Positions 48,719-58,100 of a stretch of 64,000 bases of DNA are shown here, piece after piece. Positions within the stretch are counted from its first letter, which is position 1; the number at the start of each line of letters is the position of its first letter. Source of the stretch: Solilutibacter silvestris. Its GTDB lineage: Bacteria > Pseudomonadota > Gammaproteobacteria > Xanthomonadales > Xanthomonadaceae. Location of the stretch: NCBI RefSeq assembly GCF_002895945.1, contig NZ_NPZB01000001.1, positions 1,565,501-1,629,500 of the forward strand, written 5' to 3'. The notes under the pieces are model-generated. The model ran no database searches. It was not told the origin of the DNA and saw only the letters and a program-made list of their open reading frames with translations. The translations under genes were made by a program, and so were the position numbers.

Positions 48719-49435
48719 TTTCGAATCTGCTTGATTGGATAGCTTCTTCTTTCGTCTCGCCCTGTAATTCTGATCTGCTGATATCGCCATGAAGTTCTTG
48801 ACGCTAGATGTACGAATTTTCGGGGCTGGCTTGAGACGATCATAAATATGCAAAGTGCCATACTCGGTATCCAGAGTTTCGAGGGCATAGCCGATCAAGC
48901 CAGTGATCACCTGGTTCAAGCTGCCCTCCGATTGCTTTTTCAGTCTGTCGTGTAACGCCGCTGGCAACCTGAGCTGCAACTTCACAATTTTCTCGCTTGG
49001 GAACCTCTTGCCGTGCACCTTGGCTGATAGTGTTTGATCCCAACGTGCAGCTGGCATCCATCCGATGCGAGGAACGCTCACTTTCAAGCGATAGCGTGTG
49101 TCTGCATCTATTTGTTCCAGCCGTCGTTCCTCCCATTCCCAGAACTCATTCGGATAATCAGGAGTTTCGCCGTAATCGACACCACCCTTGAGCTTGAATT
49201 CTTCTTGTCCATGCTTGGCATCGGAGTTTTTGAATAAGAAACTCAGATATTCGGACCTTCCTTTCTCTTGGAGAACTGCGTAAGCATCCGCTGCGTATGG
49301 GAACTCATTCATCCAATCATAGAGCGTCGATTCGTGAATGCTGTGTCGTCTGGCCACAGCTACCTTGTCCCAGTTTCCAGACATGGCTTCAGCCAGGATT
49401 CGAATTTTCTCATCGGTGCTGCGGTGTTTGCCCAT
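48698..49435 (-). CDS. DNA-binding protein with transposase-type HTH and ribbon-helix-helix-like segment
   Basis: This 245-residue protein has an N-terminal HTH of the transposase/homeodomain-like sort (STDEKIRILAEAMSGNWDKV) and a C-terminal RHH-like segment (VKLQLRLPAALHDRLKKQS). A central region (about 65-130) is unrecognised. ATG 49435 is favoured over a start 25 codons upstream. Its 3' end overlaps the integrase gene's 3' end by 21 bp, so the two transcripts are mutually antisense there. Composition is AT-richer than the host core. Possibly a regulator of the element. Confidence 0.65.
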   Translation of the reverse strand: MGKHRSTDEKIRILAEAMSGNWDKVAVARRHSIHESTLYDWMNEFPYAADAYAVLQEKGRSEYLSFLFKNSDAKHGQEEFKLKGGVDYGETPDYPNEFWEWEERRLEQIDADTRYRLKVSVPRIGWMPAARWDQTLSAKVHGKRFPSEKIVKLQLRLPAALHDRLKKQSEGSLNQVITGLIGYALETLDTEYGTLHIYDRLKPAPKIRTSSVKNFMAISADQNYRARRKKKLSNQADSKLGPIDP

Positions 49436-49633
49436 GGTGTCCTCACGGCGAGTGACGGCTCGGTTTTTGTATCTGGATTTTACGTCTGTAGTCACCTGTA
49501 ATGTTAGCAAATATATGAAAATATAGCCTTTTTAATCGAATTATTAACAGATTCATCGGCTTGGAAATTATAGGTTGATTTCGCGGATCTCCGCGGGCTA
49601 CGGTCGGTGCACGTCAATCGCAGATGTGCAGCC

Positions 49634-49894
49634 ATGGCAAAAGACTTCGATCCATCTCACAGGATTCCGCCGCTCAAATGGAGTCTCGCCCAGATTCGGG
49701 AGGCTACTGGCGAGTCGATGCAGGTGATCTTCGACGCCATTCGCCTCGGACACCTCGATACCTTTCTATGCGGCCGAAGACGTTTCGCTCGCCCAGAAGC
49801 CGTTGCCCGTTGGATCGATTTCCTGGAAGCCCGCAGCAAGGCAGGTCACCCAGTTGTCTACCGTGCCCGCCAGTACGATCACGAGAGGGGCTGA
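49634..49894 (+). CDS. Small hypothetical DNA-binding-like protein
   Basis: This 86-residue protein with segment KWSLAQIREATGESMQVIFD then FARPEAVARWIDFLEARS resembles winged-helix excisionase/AlpA-like folds, where a short helix-turn-helix is followed by a basic wing. This is low certainty. Two nucleotides separate its stop from the next gene. Confidence 0.55.
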   Translation: MAKDFDPSHRIPPLKWSLAQIREATGESMQVIFDAIRLGHLDTFLCGRRRFARPEAVARWIDFLEARSKAGHPVVYRARQYDHERG

Positions 49895-49896
49895 CC

Positions 49897-50232
49897 GTGG
49901 CAAAGAAACTGCCTGCTGTTGACTGGTCGTTACTTCCTCTGCTTTTGACCAATGAACTTGTTGCTCAAGTGCTCTCCAAGGCGGTGCGCACAGTACAGGA
50001 TGATGCCACCCGAGCGCCGTGGCGGTTGCCACCGCGCGTAGCAATAGAAGGCTCCAACAGTGTGCGATACGACCGAGATGCCTTTCGCCGCTGGCTCGAA
50101 GAACGGATAGTGGGGGACATTCCGAATCCGGTTTTCTCGCCTCGTCCAGGTCGCTCGAAGGGAACAACGGTGGAGGCAATGCGTGCGCGCAGAGAATGCC
50201 AGCGTAAGGCTGCGAGTGAAGGCGTTGTATGA
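49897..50232 (+). CDS. Small HTH protein (excisionase/AlpA-like)
   Basis: This 111-residue protein starts at GTG 49897 (GAGAGGGG upstream). The segment LLTNELVAQVLSKAVRTVQD followed by RYDRDAFRRWLEERI is like a MerR/excisionase HTH. The tail is basic. It overlaps the following gene by 4 nt (ATGA). Confidence 0.6.
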   Translation: MAKKLPAVDWSLLPLLLTNELVAQVLSKAVRTVQDDATRAPWRLPPRVAIEGSNSVRYDRDAFRRWLEERIVGDIPNPVFSPRPGRSKGTTVEAMRARRECQRKAASEGVV

Positions 50233-51056
50233 GCAACTTGCTCATGGGGCAGGTGTTCCAACTTGATCTGGAACCATCGATCAAGCTGGTCCTCATGGGG
50301 CTGGCAGATGCAGCTGATGACCGCGGTGGCAGCTGTTTCCCCGCTGTCGCGACCATTGCCAGAAAGGCGTCAATCAGTGAGCGTCAAGCGCAGAGAAACT
50401 TGAAGTTGTTGAGAGAGGCAGGCTGGTGCTACATCGAGAGCCATAAAAATGGCGGACGCTGCACCCGTCGCTATCGACTTAATGTCGGGAAACTTAGGGA
50501 AAAATCTGACGATGCGATGAGGGGTGACAAATTGTCATCCCTGAAGGCATCGAACGAGCGCCGTCACGAGCGTCACCCCAGCGGCGACGTCTCTGGCACT
50601 GCTGCGGTGACATGTGCGCCACCCGAACTACCAGCCGAACTATCAGTAAAAATTACTACCAGAGACTTGGTCTGGCCACAGGCATTGGAAGAGGGGCAGG
50701 TAGTAGTAGTGGAAAGACTCATCTCAGAGCAGGAGCTGGATGACCAGCAGCAACTTCTGGATGAGCTGGCCGGAGCGCTTGCAAGCACAAACCAACCGCG
50801 GAGGTTGGCTAGCTGGATGCGTGCGCTGGTCGGTCGTGTTCAAGGAGGAACCTTCGTTCCTGACCTTGGTTTAGCGGTGGCCACAGCCCGGGCTCGTCGG
50901 GCCCAAGAGAAAGCCGAGCAGCAGCAGCGGATGGAAGAACGGCGGCGCGAAGAGGAGAGAAGGAATGCTCCTGAAGTGCGCGCTCGCAGCGAGGAAAGCC
51001 GCAAGAACGCAATGAACGAAATTTCAAAACAACTAAGGAGGAACAATGACAATTGA
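50229..51056 (+). CDS. Winged-helix replication/initiation-like protein
   Basis: This 275-residue protein has an N-terminal winged-helix domain of the HTH_36 type found in phage and plasmid replication proteins (KLVLMGLADAADDRGGSCFP then ISERQAQRNLKLLREAGW). The C-terminal half is Glu/Arg-rich coiled coil. It overlaps the next gene by 11 nt. The likely role is replication or maintenance of the excised element. Confidence 0.65.
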   Translation: MSNLLMGQVFQLDLEPSIKLVLMGLADAADDRGGSCFPAVATIARKASISERQAQRNLKLLREAGWCYIESHKNGGRCTRRYRLNVGKLREKSDDAMRGDKLSSLKASNERRHERHPSGDVSGTAAVTCAPPELPAELSVKITTRDLVWPQALEEGQVVVVERLISEQELDDQQQLLDELAGALASTNQPRRLASWMRALVGRVQGGTFVPDLGLAVATARARRAQEKAEQQQRMEERRREEERRNAPEVRARSEESRKNAMNEISKQLRRNNDN

Positions 51057-51468
51057 ACAGAAGGTGATGGAAAAGCTGGCATCGATGCCTAGCGAGGTGT
51101 CAAAGGAAGAACAGGAGCGGGATGAAAGGGCTGCAATCGGAACTGCAAGCTGGGCCAAGGACTACCAGGATTGGATCGACCGAGGAGCCGACTTGGACGA
51201 TGCTCTGGAGCCTGAGGTGCTGGCAATCGCCGATTTGCCAGATTCACAGTTCCAACTCGTGGCCGGCATTGCAGGTTGTGTCGACCAAAAGACGCAGGAA
51301 GATTTCGTCAAGTCAGTCGAACCACTGGCGCTCCGCGAGCTTGAAGTTTGGTACGAAACGCTCAAGGATCAAATTATCGAGGAAGGAGAAGATGAGGCTG
51401 ATCCCCGGGATCCGGCACTGCGGCCCCGACCTCGAAAAAAGGGGCGAGGGTTTGTGAATGACTGGTGA
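51046..51468 (+). CDS. Small acidic hypothetical protein
   Basis: This 140-residue protein is rich in Asp and Glu, with no recognised domain. The body (about 20-115) looks helical and the end is basic (RPRPRKKGRGF). It overlaps the upstream gene and is ended by the terminator at 51474. Confidence 0.6.
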   Translation: MTIEQKVMEKLASMPSEVSKEEQERDERAAIGTASWAKDYQDWIDRGADLDDALEPEVLAIADLPDSQFQLVAGIAGCVDQKTQEDFVKSVEPLALRELEVWYETLKDQIIEEGEDEADPRDPALRPRPRKKGRGFVNDW

Positions 51469-51473
51469 GTTAA

Positions 51474-51501
51474 TGACGGCCCCTACGGGGGCCGTTGTTT
51501 T
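51474..51501 (+). terminator. Rho-independent terminator
   Basis: Stem ACGGCCCC / GGGGCCGT with a short loop, then TGTTTTA. It closes the rightward operon 49634-51468 and touches the end of the convergent relaxase gene. Confidence 0.85.
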
Positions 51502-52543
51502 AACCCGGCCTTGGACCACGACGGCGCATCCTGGGACGCGGCCTTGGCGATGCCGGCGCAGGGGCGTCGTGACTGTCGAGCGGGTCCGGGTGCTCAGAGA
51601 TTTGTTCTTGGTCATCAGGCCTGTCAATGCGCCAAGGCGCATTGACTAGTGCTTCGTGCATTTCCATTAACTCATGGGTAGTGGGGAGCTGCTGGATGCT
51701 TCGAAAATGTGACAGAAATCGTTTTCGAAGTTGCTCAATATCTGCGCCCACGGACAAGAGCGTCATCGACCGTTCGGTCATTATTCGTAGCATTCTCCGG
51801 ACTCCTTCCAGCCACAAATTCACTATTTTTGTCTCTCGGTTCAGATCACCCGGTGTTGTACGAACACCGCGTCTCTCGAGCGTTGAAGCACGTGGGCCGA
51901 GATGAACCGTCGGCAGATCGGCGAGCGCGACGTCTCCGCCTTCCTCCATCGATTGACGTGCGTAGCTCCTGTGATCAATGCGAGATGAGGCTGTGCTGAT
52001 CTCTAGAACTTTGTTGACGCGCAAAGCCCAGCGCTCGCGCCACTGTTCCACCAGTTCCTTGTCGTTCCATTCTCGAGCTTTGTTGCCGAAGCCTTCATCA
52101 TTGATATGGCGTAGCGTGAGCAGGATATGAGCATGCTCATTACGCCGGTCACCCCGATTGCCAGGAGCGTGCATGGCGATATCGGCCACCATTCCCTGGT
52201 CAACGAACTCATCAGTTGCGAATCCGATGAGCAACATACGGTGTTGCTCATGTGATAGCTCATGGGGTAATGCAACTTCAATCTCTCGACAGAGCTGGGC
52301 GTCTTTGCGCTTTTCTCTGGCTTCGACACCGTTCCATAAATTAGAACGGTCAAGCATCCATGAAGGGGCATATTCCGGGGTCAGGATAAAGGTCTCCCGG
52401 ATGCCGATCTTACGCGTGAAGTCGTGTATTTCTCCAGTTCTCGCATCAGCAAGTCGCGTGCCTGAACGGTACGCAGCGGCAGCGGTAGCCGAGCGGCCAC
52501 TGCTGCGCCCGATGACTTTGGCTGCTAGATGAAAGATTGCCAT
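51500..52543 (-). CDS. mobL: MobQ-family relaxase (MobA/MobL)
   Basis: This 347-residue relaxase has the MobA/MobL signature: MAIFHLAAKVIGRSSGRS start, motif I Tyr in AAAAYRSG, and the metal-binding motif NEHAHILLTLR. It would nick the oriT-like site located 31 bp upstream of its start and pilot the strand into a helper conjugation system. Unlike RSF1010 MobA it has no primase domain fused; the C-terminus is basic and Pro/Arg-rich. Confidence 0.92.
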   Translation of the reverse strand: MAIFHLAAKVIGRSSGRSATAAAAYRSGTRLADARTGEIHDFTRKIGIRETFILTPEYAPSWMLDRSNLWNGVEAREKRKDAQLCREIEVALPHELSHEQHRMLLIGFATDEFVDQGMVADIAMHAPGNRGDRRNEHAHILLTLRHINDEGFGNKAREWNDKELVEQWRERWALRVNKVLEISTASSRIDHRSYARQSMEEGGDVALADLPTVHLGPRASTLERRGVRTTPGDLNRETKIVNLWLEGVRRMLRIMTERSMTLLSVGADIEQLRKRFLSHFRSIQQLPTTHELMEMHEALVNAPWRIDRPDDQEQISEHPDPLDSHDAPAPASPRPRPRMRRRGPRPG

Positions 52544-52573
52544 GTTCTACGTTGCTCTGCCGCTAGCGGCCGC

Positions 52574-52606
52574 ACACATCGCGTAGCGATGTATAAGTGC
52601 GCCCTT
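52574..52606. other. Origin of transfer, RSF1010/MobQ type
   Basis: An inverted repeat ACATCGC-GTA-GCGATGT at 52576-52592 is followed directly by TAAGTGCGCCCT at 52594-52605. That is the nic-region sequence of RSF1010/R1162, where the cut falls between the G and CCCT (here between 52601 and 52602). The position upstream of the relaxase gene is as expected. Confidence 0.85.
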
Positions 52607-52800
52607 TGCTAGCGCTTTGGTCATTGCCGATCTATCAGCTGAAATAAATTCTGGCAGCCTCGGCGTACAAATGATTCCGCATCATTCCGCGCTGAATTAT
52701 TTTTCTTGTGGAATTGGGTGTTCGGTTGTTTCATTGAACCCAAGTTGGAACAAACGCCTCGTCCTTGTTCGGGGCGCATGCGACAAACGGAGACAACCTA

Positions 52801-53097
52801 ATGCCGATTTCCGAAAACGAAAGAATAGCCGCGCTCATTTCCAGAAAGGAAGCGCTTGAGGCTCGTATTCAGCGATTGAAGGCTCGCGATGCAAACGTGG
52901 ATCGCAAAGCGCGTAGCCGTGCATTGCTTCTGCTCGGCGTGGCGGTGGAAAAACATTTGCAAGCGCAGCCCGCAGCAATGGGTCTAATTCGCCAAATGCT
53001 GTTGCAGCATTTGAAGGGTCGCGAACAGGCTGCGGTTGCGAGTTACCTGTTCGAAACGCGGACTGAGCACCAACAAGCAGGTGGCGGCGCCTCCTGA
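52801..53097 (+). CDS. Small mobilization accessory protein (TraD/MobC-like)
   Basis: This 98-residue protein opens with a coiled-coil (ISRKEALEARIQRLKARD), then a basic KARSRALLLLGVAVEKHL segment like the TraD/MobC proteins encoded divergently from MobQ relaxases. ATG 52801 follows GGAGACAA. It probably helps form the relaxosome at the nearby oriT. Confidence 0.65.
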   Translation: MPISENERIAALISRKEALEARIQRLKARDANVDRKARSRALLLLGVAVEKHLQAQPAAMGLIRQMLLQHLKGREQAAVASYLFETRTEHQQAGGGAS

Positions 53098-53776
53098 TCG
53101 AGCCTGTTTGCATCATTATGAAGGGGTCGAATATGGTGCGTGTGCCAGGATATCTGCATCAGTAGGCCGGGCATTCATAATTAGGCCGCTTACGACCCCA
53201 GCGGACGCTGGTGACTCCCGGTCAAAATGGAAAATCGGCCAAAATGCCTGAGCTGGCTCTCAATAGCGAGTCTAGTTCGGCCACCGATTCAAAGACGTGG
53301 TGCGCGCCAGTCGTGCGGGGGGCGCTGTTTCGCGAAGGAATGGATAGGCTCCTAAAGCATGAAGTTGGGGGGGTCTCGACCGCACTACATGGCCGGGACC
53401 GGCCCGACCGACGCCTAGTCGAGCCAGCTGCTACCGCTAGATCGCCAGTATTCGGGGGGGTGCCCGCCAAGGCTCGCGCTGGGGACGCTTTACTGTGGGA
53501 AGCCGCCCGTTGCGGTGTCAATACCCGCTATCCCCGGGGCAGGCTAAACGAGCTGCGCATCGGCGACCGCCACGTGGTTCCATCGCCTTATTTGATGCCG
53601 CATGCCGGGCCGGGACAGAACGTGGGCTCGGGAGCCCGAGGCAGAAAACCGGCGACGATCCATCAGCCTGTCGCTGGGTTACCGGTCGGGCCAACTGATA
53701 TCGATGTATAGGGTAAGGCCATTTGTAACGACTGGTCGGACGGCCCATATCGGGTTGGTCCCGACCGAGGTTTAGG
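53098..53776. other. 680-bp gap before the cargo operon, no supported gene
   Basis: No frame with convincing coding character was found. The right part (53700-53776) must hold the promoter and leader of the cargo operon and includes short GGTCGG/CCGACC inverted repeats (around 53729-53768) that could be operators. The stretch near 53210-53245 (GGTCAAAATGGAAAATCGGCC) resembles IS-end-like sequence and may be a relic. Confidence 0.45.
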
Positions 53777-54610
53777 GTGCCTACGAATATCAATCAGACC
53801 ATTGAAATGCCTGCGGCACCACTTACGGGAGCGCTACCTTTGATCGAGCCACTGCGAAAACAAGATAAGAACGGCGCCCCATACAGTAGATTTTCCGACA
53901 TCCAGAGCATGCTAATGACGCTGGATACTCTGCCGGACGCCGACATCGTGGCCCGGTGCAGGTTGGGCCGCGGAAACAGCGCCTTCGTGCCCATCGAGTG
54001 TGTGGTTCATATGTTGCGGCGCGGACTGCGTGCCAACAACGACGCGCTCACCAGTCCGCTGTTCACGGAGTTCCTTCAGCGCCTGCGCCGCCACATCCCC
54101 TTGCGTGAGGACAAAGAAAGCCACTTTCGCGTCCAGGTCTTCGAGCAGGTCCAGGATCGGCTGACCTCGCTTCTGGCCAAGGAATCCATCGAATACCAGG
54201 ACAAACTCGACTTCTGCGAGATCCAGTTCGCCGGGGCGCTGGTACGACTCCTGCAAGATGCCCGAAAAAAGGCCACGAAGGATAAAAACCGCAAGGCTCC
54301 CTTGATGAACGAGGAAACCGGGGAGGTCGACGCGCAGGTCGATCAGGCTGCAGGTTCGTTCAACCCGTTCGACCCGGAAAATATATCCGAGGAAAAGTAC
54401 CGGACGGTTCTCGATGAAGCGATGGAAGAGTTACCCGCCACGCAGAAAAGGATTCTCGAGATGCTGCGCAATAATATCCTCATTGACTCACAGGATCCGA
54501 CCGTCCCGACTATTTCGAAGACCCTGGGGAAGTCGGAGAAGACCATTCGCAACCAGCGCGACAAGGCTATCGCAGCCATCAAGGCGTTCGTGAACAAGGG
54601 AGAGCGATAA
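53777..54610 (+). CDS. Sigma-factor-like protein (region-4-type HTH at C-terminus)
   Basis: This 277-residue protein has a C-terminus of sigma-70 region 4 style: ELPATQKRILEMLRNNIL, then ISKTLGKSEKTIRNQRDKAI. The middle (about 95-175) is helical and would match region 2. The start is GTG 53777, with an internal ATG ten codons later as an alternative. It is coupled to the next gene by a TAATG overlap. It probably drives or represses transcription of the cargo. Other options are a terminase-small-like or plain HTH regulator. Confidence 0.6.
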   Translation: MPTNINQTIEMPAAPLTGALPLIEPLRKQDKNGAPYSRFSDIQSMLMTLDTLPDADIVARCRLGRGNSAFVPIECVVHMLRRGLRANNDALTSPLFTEFLQRLRRHIPLREDKESHFRVQVFEQVQDRLTSLLAKESIEYQDKLDFCEIQFAGALVRLLQDARKKATKDKNRKAPLMNEETGEVDAQVDQAAGSFNPFDPENISEEKYRTVLDEAMEELPATQKRILEMLRNNILIDSQDPTVPTISKTLGKSEKTIRNQRDKAIAAIKAFVNKGER

Positions 54611-55191
54611 TGTTGGCCCGTAAAAACAACCTATCCCTAGAAGAGATCCTGGACTCCTTTGCAATGGAGCCAAATCCCAGTGGCGAAGTGTTGGGTCGCT
54701 ATTTGGCCGACTTTCCTCAGTTTGCGGAGGACCTTGTCGATTTGTCCCAAGAGATGTTCCAGGTTGGCTTGGTGCAGGACCGGGAGCTTACGAGCCTGGA
54801 CAGCAATCGGATCAGTTCGGCTTGGAGTGTGCTTCAAGCCAGTATCGGTCAACCTTTGGCCGACCCGCTTGCGAGCCTATCGCAGCAGGTCATGGGCGAT
54901 CTTTCGGAGGTGCTGCAGGTCCCACGGCAAGTGATCCTGGCCTTTTGGGAAAGGCGAGTGCTGCCTGCGTCAGTGCCCCGTCAATTTCTCAACAGAATGG
55001 CGAGCGCTCTCGATGCGAGCGCACAATCGCTGATCGAGTCGCTCGCTCTTCCAAAGCAGGCACTCGCACGCAGCCACAAGGCCGACGAAAAGCCGACATC
55101 TGACGCCGACAAGCAGGCATTTGAGCGGGTGCTTCGAGACGCAAAAGTGCCTGAGGATCAGATTGCTGCCCTTCTGACAGAAGGCGCTTGA
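54610..55191 (+). CDS. Partner protein of the sigma-like factor, unknown family
   Basis: This 193-residue helical protein starts with SLEEILDSFAMEPNPSGEVLGRYLADFPQF. It has no Cys, no membrane helix and no known domain that I recognise. Being translationally coupled between a sigma-like gene and an ImmA/IrrE-type peptidase gene, it might be an anti-sigma or repressor whose cleavage by the peptidase releases the sigma-like factor; this is inference from gene order. Confidence 0.55.
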   Translation: MLARKNNLSLEEILDSFAMEPNPSGEVLGRYLADFPQFAEDLVDLSQEMFQVGLVQDRELTSLDSNRISSAWSVLQASIGQPLADPLASLSQQVMGDLSEVLQVPRQVILAFWERRVLPASVPRQFLNRMASALDASAQSLIESLALPKQALARSHKADEKPTSDADKQAFERVLRDAKVPEDQIAALLTEGA

Positions 55192-55192
55192 T

Positions 55193-58100
55193 GTGGATGG
55201 GGTGGAGATAGGCCGACAAACTGCTCAAGCCCTCCATCTAGCGGCAGTTGCAGCCGGAGGCGATCCGTGGTCGCCTTTGGCCTTCGCGTTAGCCCAAGTA
55301 GAACGCGAGGGCCTGTCGGTTAATCCCGCCATGCCTGGCGCCGATATTTTGGACGGCGGTCTGGCCTGCTATATCCCCAAAGCCGGTCTAATCGTTTACG
55401 AAGATAGCGACACGGATTTTGATCGGGCGTTCCGGATCGCCCACGAGCTCGGGCATCTGCACCTTGGCGACAGTGAGGAGGAAGACTTCACCGGTCCGCC
55501 TTACGCGATCAACCCAGACAGGCCAGCCGAGGCCGCGCCGATAGGTGTCGAGCGCGTGATCGACTATGGGCGACGCCAGCGACGAGAGGTCCAAATGGAC
55601 CTGTTTGCTCGTGAGTTTCTCTTGCCCCGGTCAGTTGCCAAGAAGCTCCATCTTGAAGACGGCATGACCGCCGCTCAGATTGCCAGCAAGCTCGGTGCCC
55701 CAGTCGCCGTGGTTGCGCAGCAGCTCTTCGATGCTCTGTTGTTGCCACCGGTCGAGCTTCCCAGCGACGGCAGTATCCCCGAGAAGCCGCTAAATGATCT
55801 CCAAGCGGCCGCCGCCAAGCACCAAGGCAGCGCCTTTCTGCTAGAAGCCGGGCCTGGCACTGGCAAGACCAAGACCTTGGTAGGGCGGATCAAGCACCTG
55901 CTGAGTCAAGGCATAGACCCACGGCACATTCTGGTGCTGACCTTTTCCAACAAAGCTGCCGCTGAGATTGTTGAACGCATTGCAGCGGTGGACGCAAAGG
56001 CGTCCGCGGCCATGTGGATAGGCACCTTTCACGCCTTTGGGTTGGATCTGCTCCGTAGGTTCTACGGCGAGCTCGATCTCCCAGCCGATGCCCGAATGCT
56101 TGATCGAACCGAAGCGGTCGAGCTCATCGAGAATGAGTTTCCTCGCCTGGGCCTGGTCCATTACCGCGACATATACGATCCAACCAAGATTATCTCTGAC
56201 CTTCTCGCCGCGATCTCGCGGGCGAAAGATGAAGTTGTATTTGCCGATGACTACGAGCGCTTGGCGAAGGAGATGCAGTCCTCTGCCAGCGAGGAAGAGC
56301 GCATCGCTGGTGACAAGGCCGCCGAGGTCGCACGCGTCTATCACACCTACGAGAAGCTCAAACGCAGCGTGCAGGCTGTGGATTTCGGCGACCTGGTGTC
56401 TTTGCCGGTCCGCCTATTGGAGGATAGCCAGGAGATTGCGCATGCGCTCAGGCAAGCCCACCAACATGTTCTTGTGGACGAATACCAAGATGTGAACCGA
56501 AGCAGCGTTAGATTGCTCAAAGCGCTATGCGGCGAAGGGCAGAACCTCTGGGTTGTCGGCGATGCGAAGCAATCCATTTACCGGTTTCGCGGCGCGTCCT
56601 CGGTCAGCATGGACCAATTCAATACTCATGACTTTCCGAATGGCGCGAGGGCACAGCTGAAGGAAAACTACCGTTCGGTCCCGGAAATCGCAAGGACCTT
56701 CTCCCACTTCGCCTCAGCCATGAAAGCGGCGAGCGCCAAAAGCGAGGTCGAGTCCAACCAAGCGGAAAGCGGCCTCGTTCCTTCCATGCGGCGCGTCGAT
56801 CGGAAGGTCGACCAGGTGGTGGCGCTTGCGGAGACCATCTTGGAGATGCGTTCTGCCGGCCACTCGTTCCGCGACCAGGCTGTGTTGTGCACGGGAAACG
56901 ACAAGCTTTCTGACTTTGGTGAACAGCTGGAGCGGATGGGTATTCCCGTCCTATTTCTGGGCAGTCTCTTCGAGCGCCCTGAGGTTAAGGATCTGCTGGC
57001 CGTGCTTACCTTGTTGGTCGATCGGCGGGCGACGGGCTTGCTGCGAACTGCCTGCATACCCGATTTCGCAATGTCCTTGGAAGATGTAGTCGTAGTTTTG
57101 AACTACCTGCGCACCGCAGAGCATGCCCCAGGTGCCTGGCGAGAACTGCCCCCAGCCGTGGAAGGGCTTTCTGCGGCAGGTAGGGCCGCATTGGTGAGCT
57201 TGGACGCAGCATTGGCCGGCCTGGAGCGCGAAAGCGATCCGTGGGAAGCCATGTGCCAGTTCCTGCTTGGGCCTTCCAAGCTGGTGGCGCAGTTGGTTGC
57301 ATCGGGCACGCCTGGCGATCGGGCCAAGGGTATAGCCGTCTGGCAACTGCTGAACTTCATGCGCGTGCAGCCGAAAGGGCAGGGCTTGCCCATCCAGCGA
57401 CTGACCGACCGCATCCGCAGGTTGGTGCGCTTGGCCGATGAGCGTGACCTACGGCAATTGCCCGCTGCCGCTCGCAGCATCGACGCCGTGCGGCTCATGA
57501 CCATTCATGGGGCCAAAGGACTTGAATTTGAAGTCGTCCATTTGCCAGGAATGAATCAGGGAGCCCTTCCGCGAACGGTGCCGCAAGGCCCATGTCCACC
57601 TCCGACGAACATGGTAGAGGGTGCTCATGGAGCAGCTGCGCAGTATCACAACGACGAGACGTTCAAGGAGCACGAGTGTCTTTTTTATGTCGGCCTATCC
57701 CGGGCGCGTGCACGGCTGTTCTTCTATGCGGTGAATTTCACAGACAGTAGCGGCGACCGAAAACCATCCAAGCGCGCGCAATCGCCCTTTATCGACCGCA
57801 TTGCTGGCTTCATCAGCAACGAAGTTGTAACGCCTAAGACAGAAGCGCCTGCGGTCCCGGAAAGCATTCCTGTAGAACTGGTAACGGAGGGCGGGGTCGT
57901 TCTCGAAGGCTATCAGGTGGGCCGCTACGACCATGGGTGTGAACGCAATTATCTGTATGTTCATTTGTTGCAAGTGGGCGGAAAGTCCAAGGCAACCGCG
58001 TTCTTGCAGATGCATAACGCGGTGCGGAAAGGCTATCAATCGGTGGTGCAAGGGGGTGATGCGGACCTGGCGGCCATAACAGCCGCATTGAGAGAGTCGT

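Noticed and set aside
53205-53250. IS21-like terminal sequence
   Set aside because: The resemblance is short and from memory; no transposase gene or matching second end was found.
53211-53711. 166-codon open frame before the cargo operon
   Set aside because: No ribosome site, no domain, poor codon use and an equally open antisense frame; best seen as non-coding.
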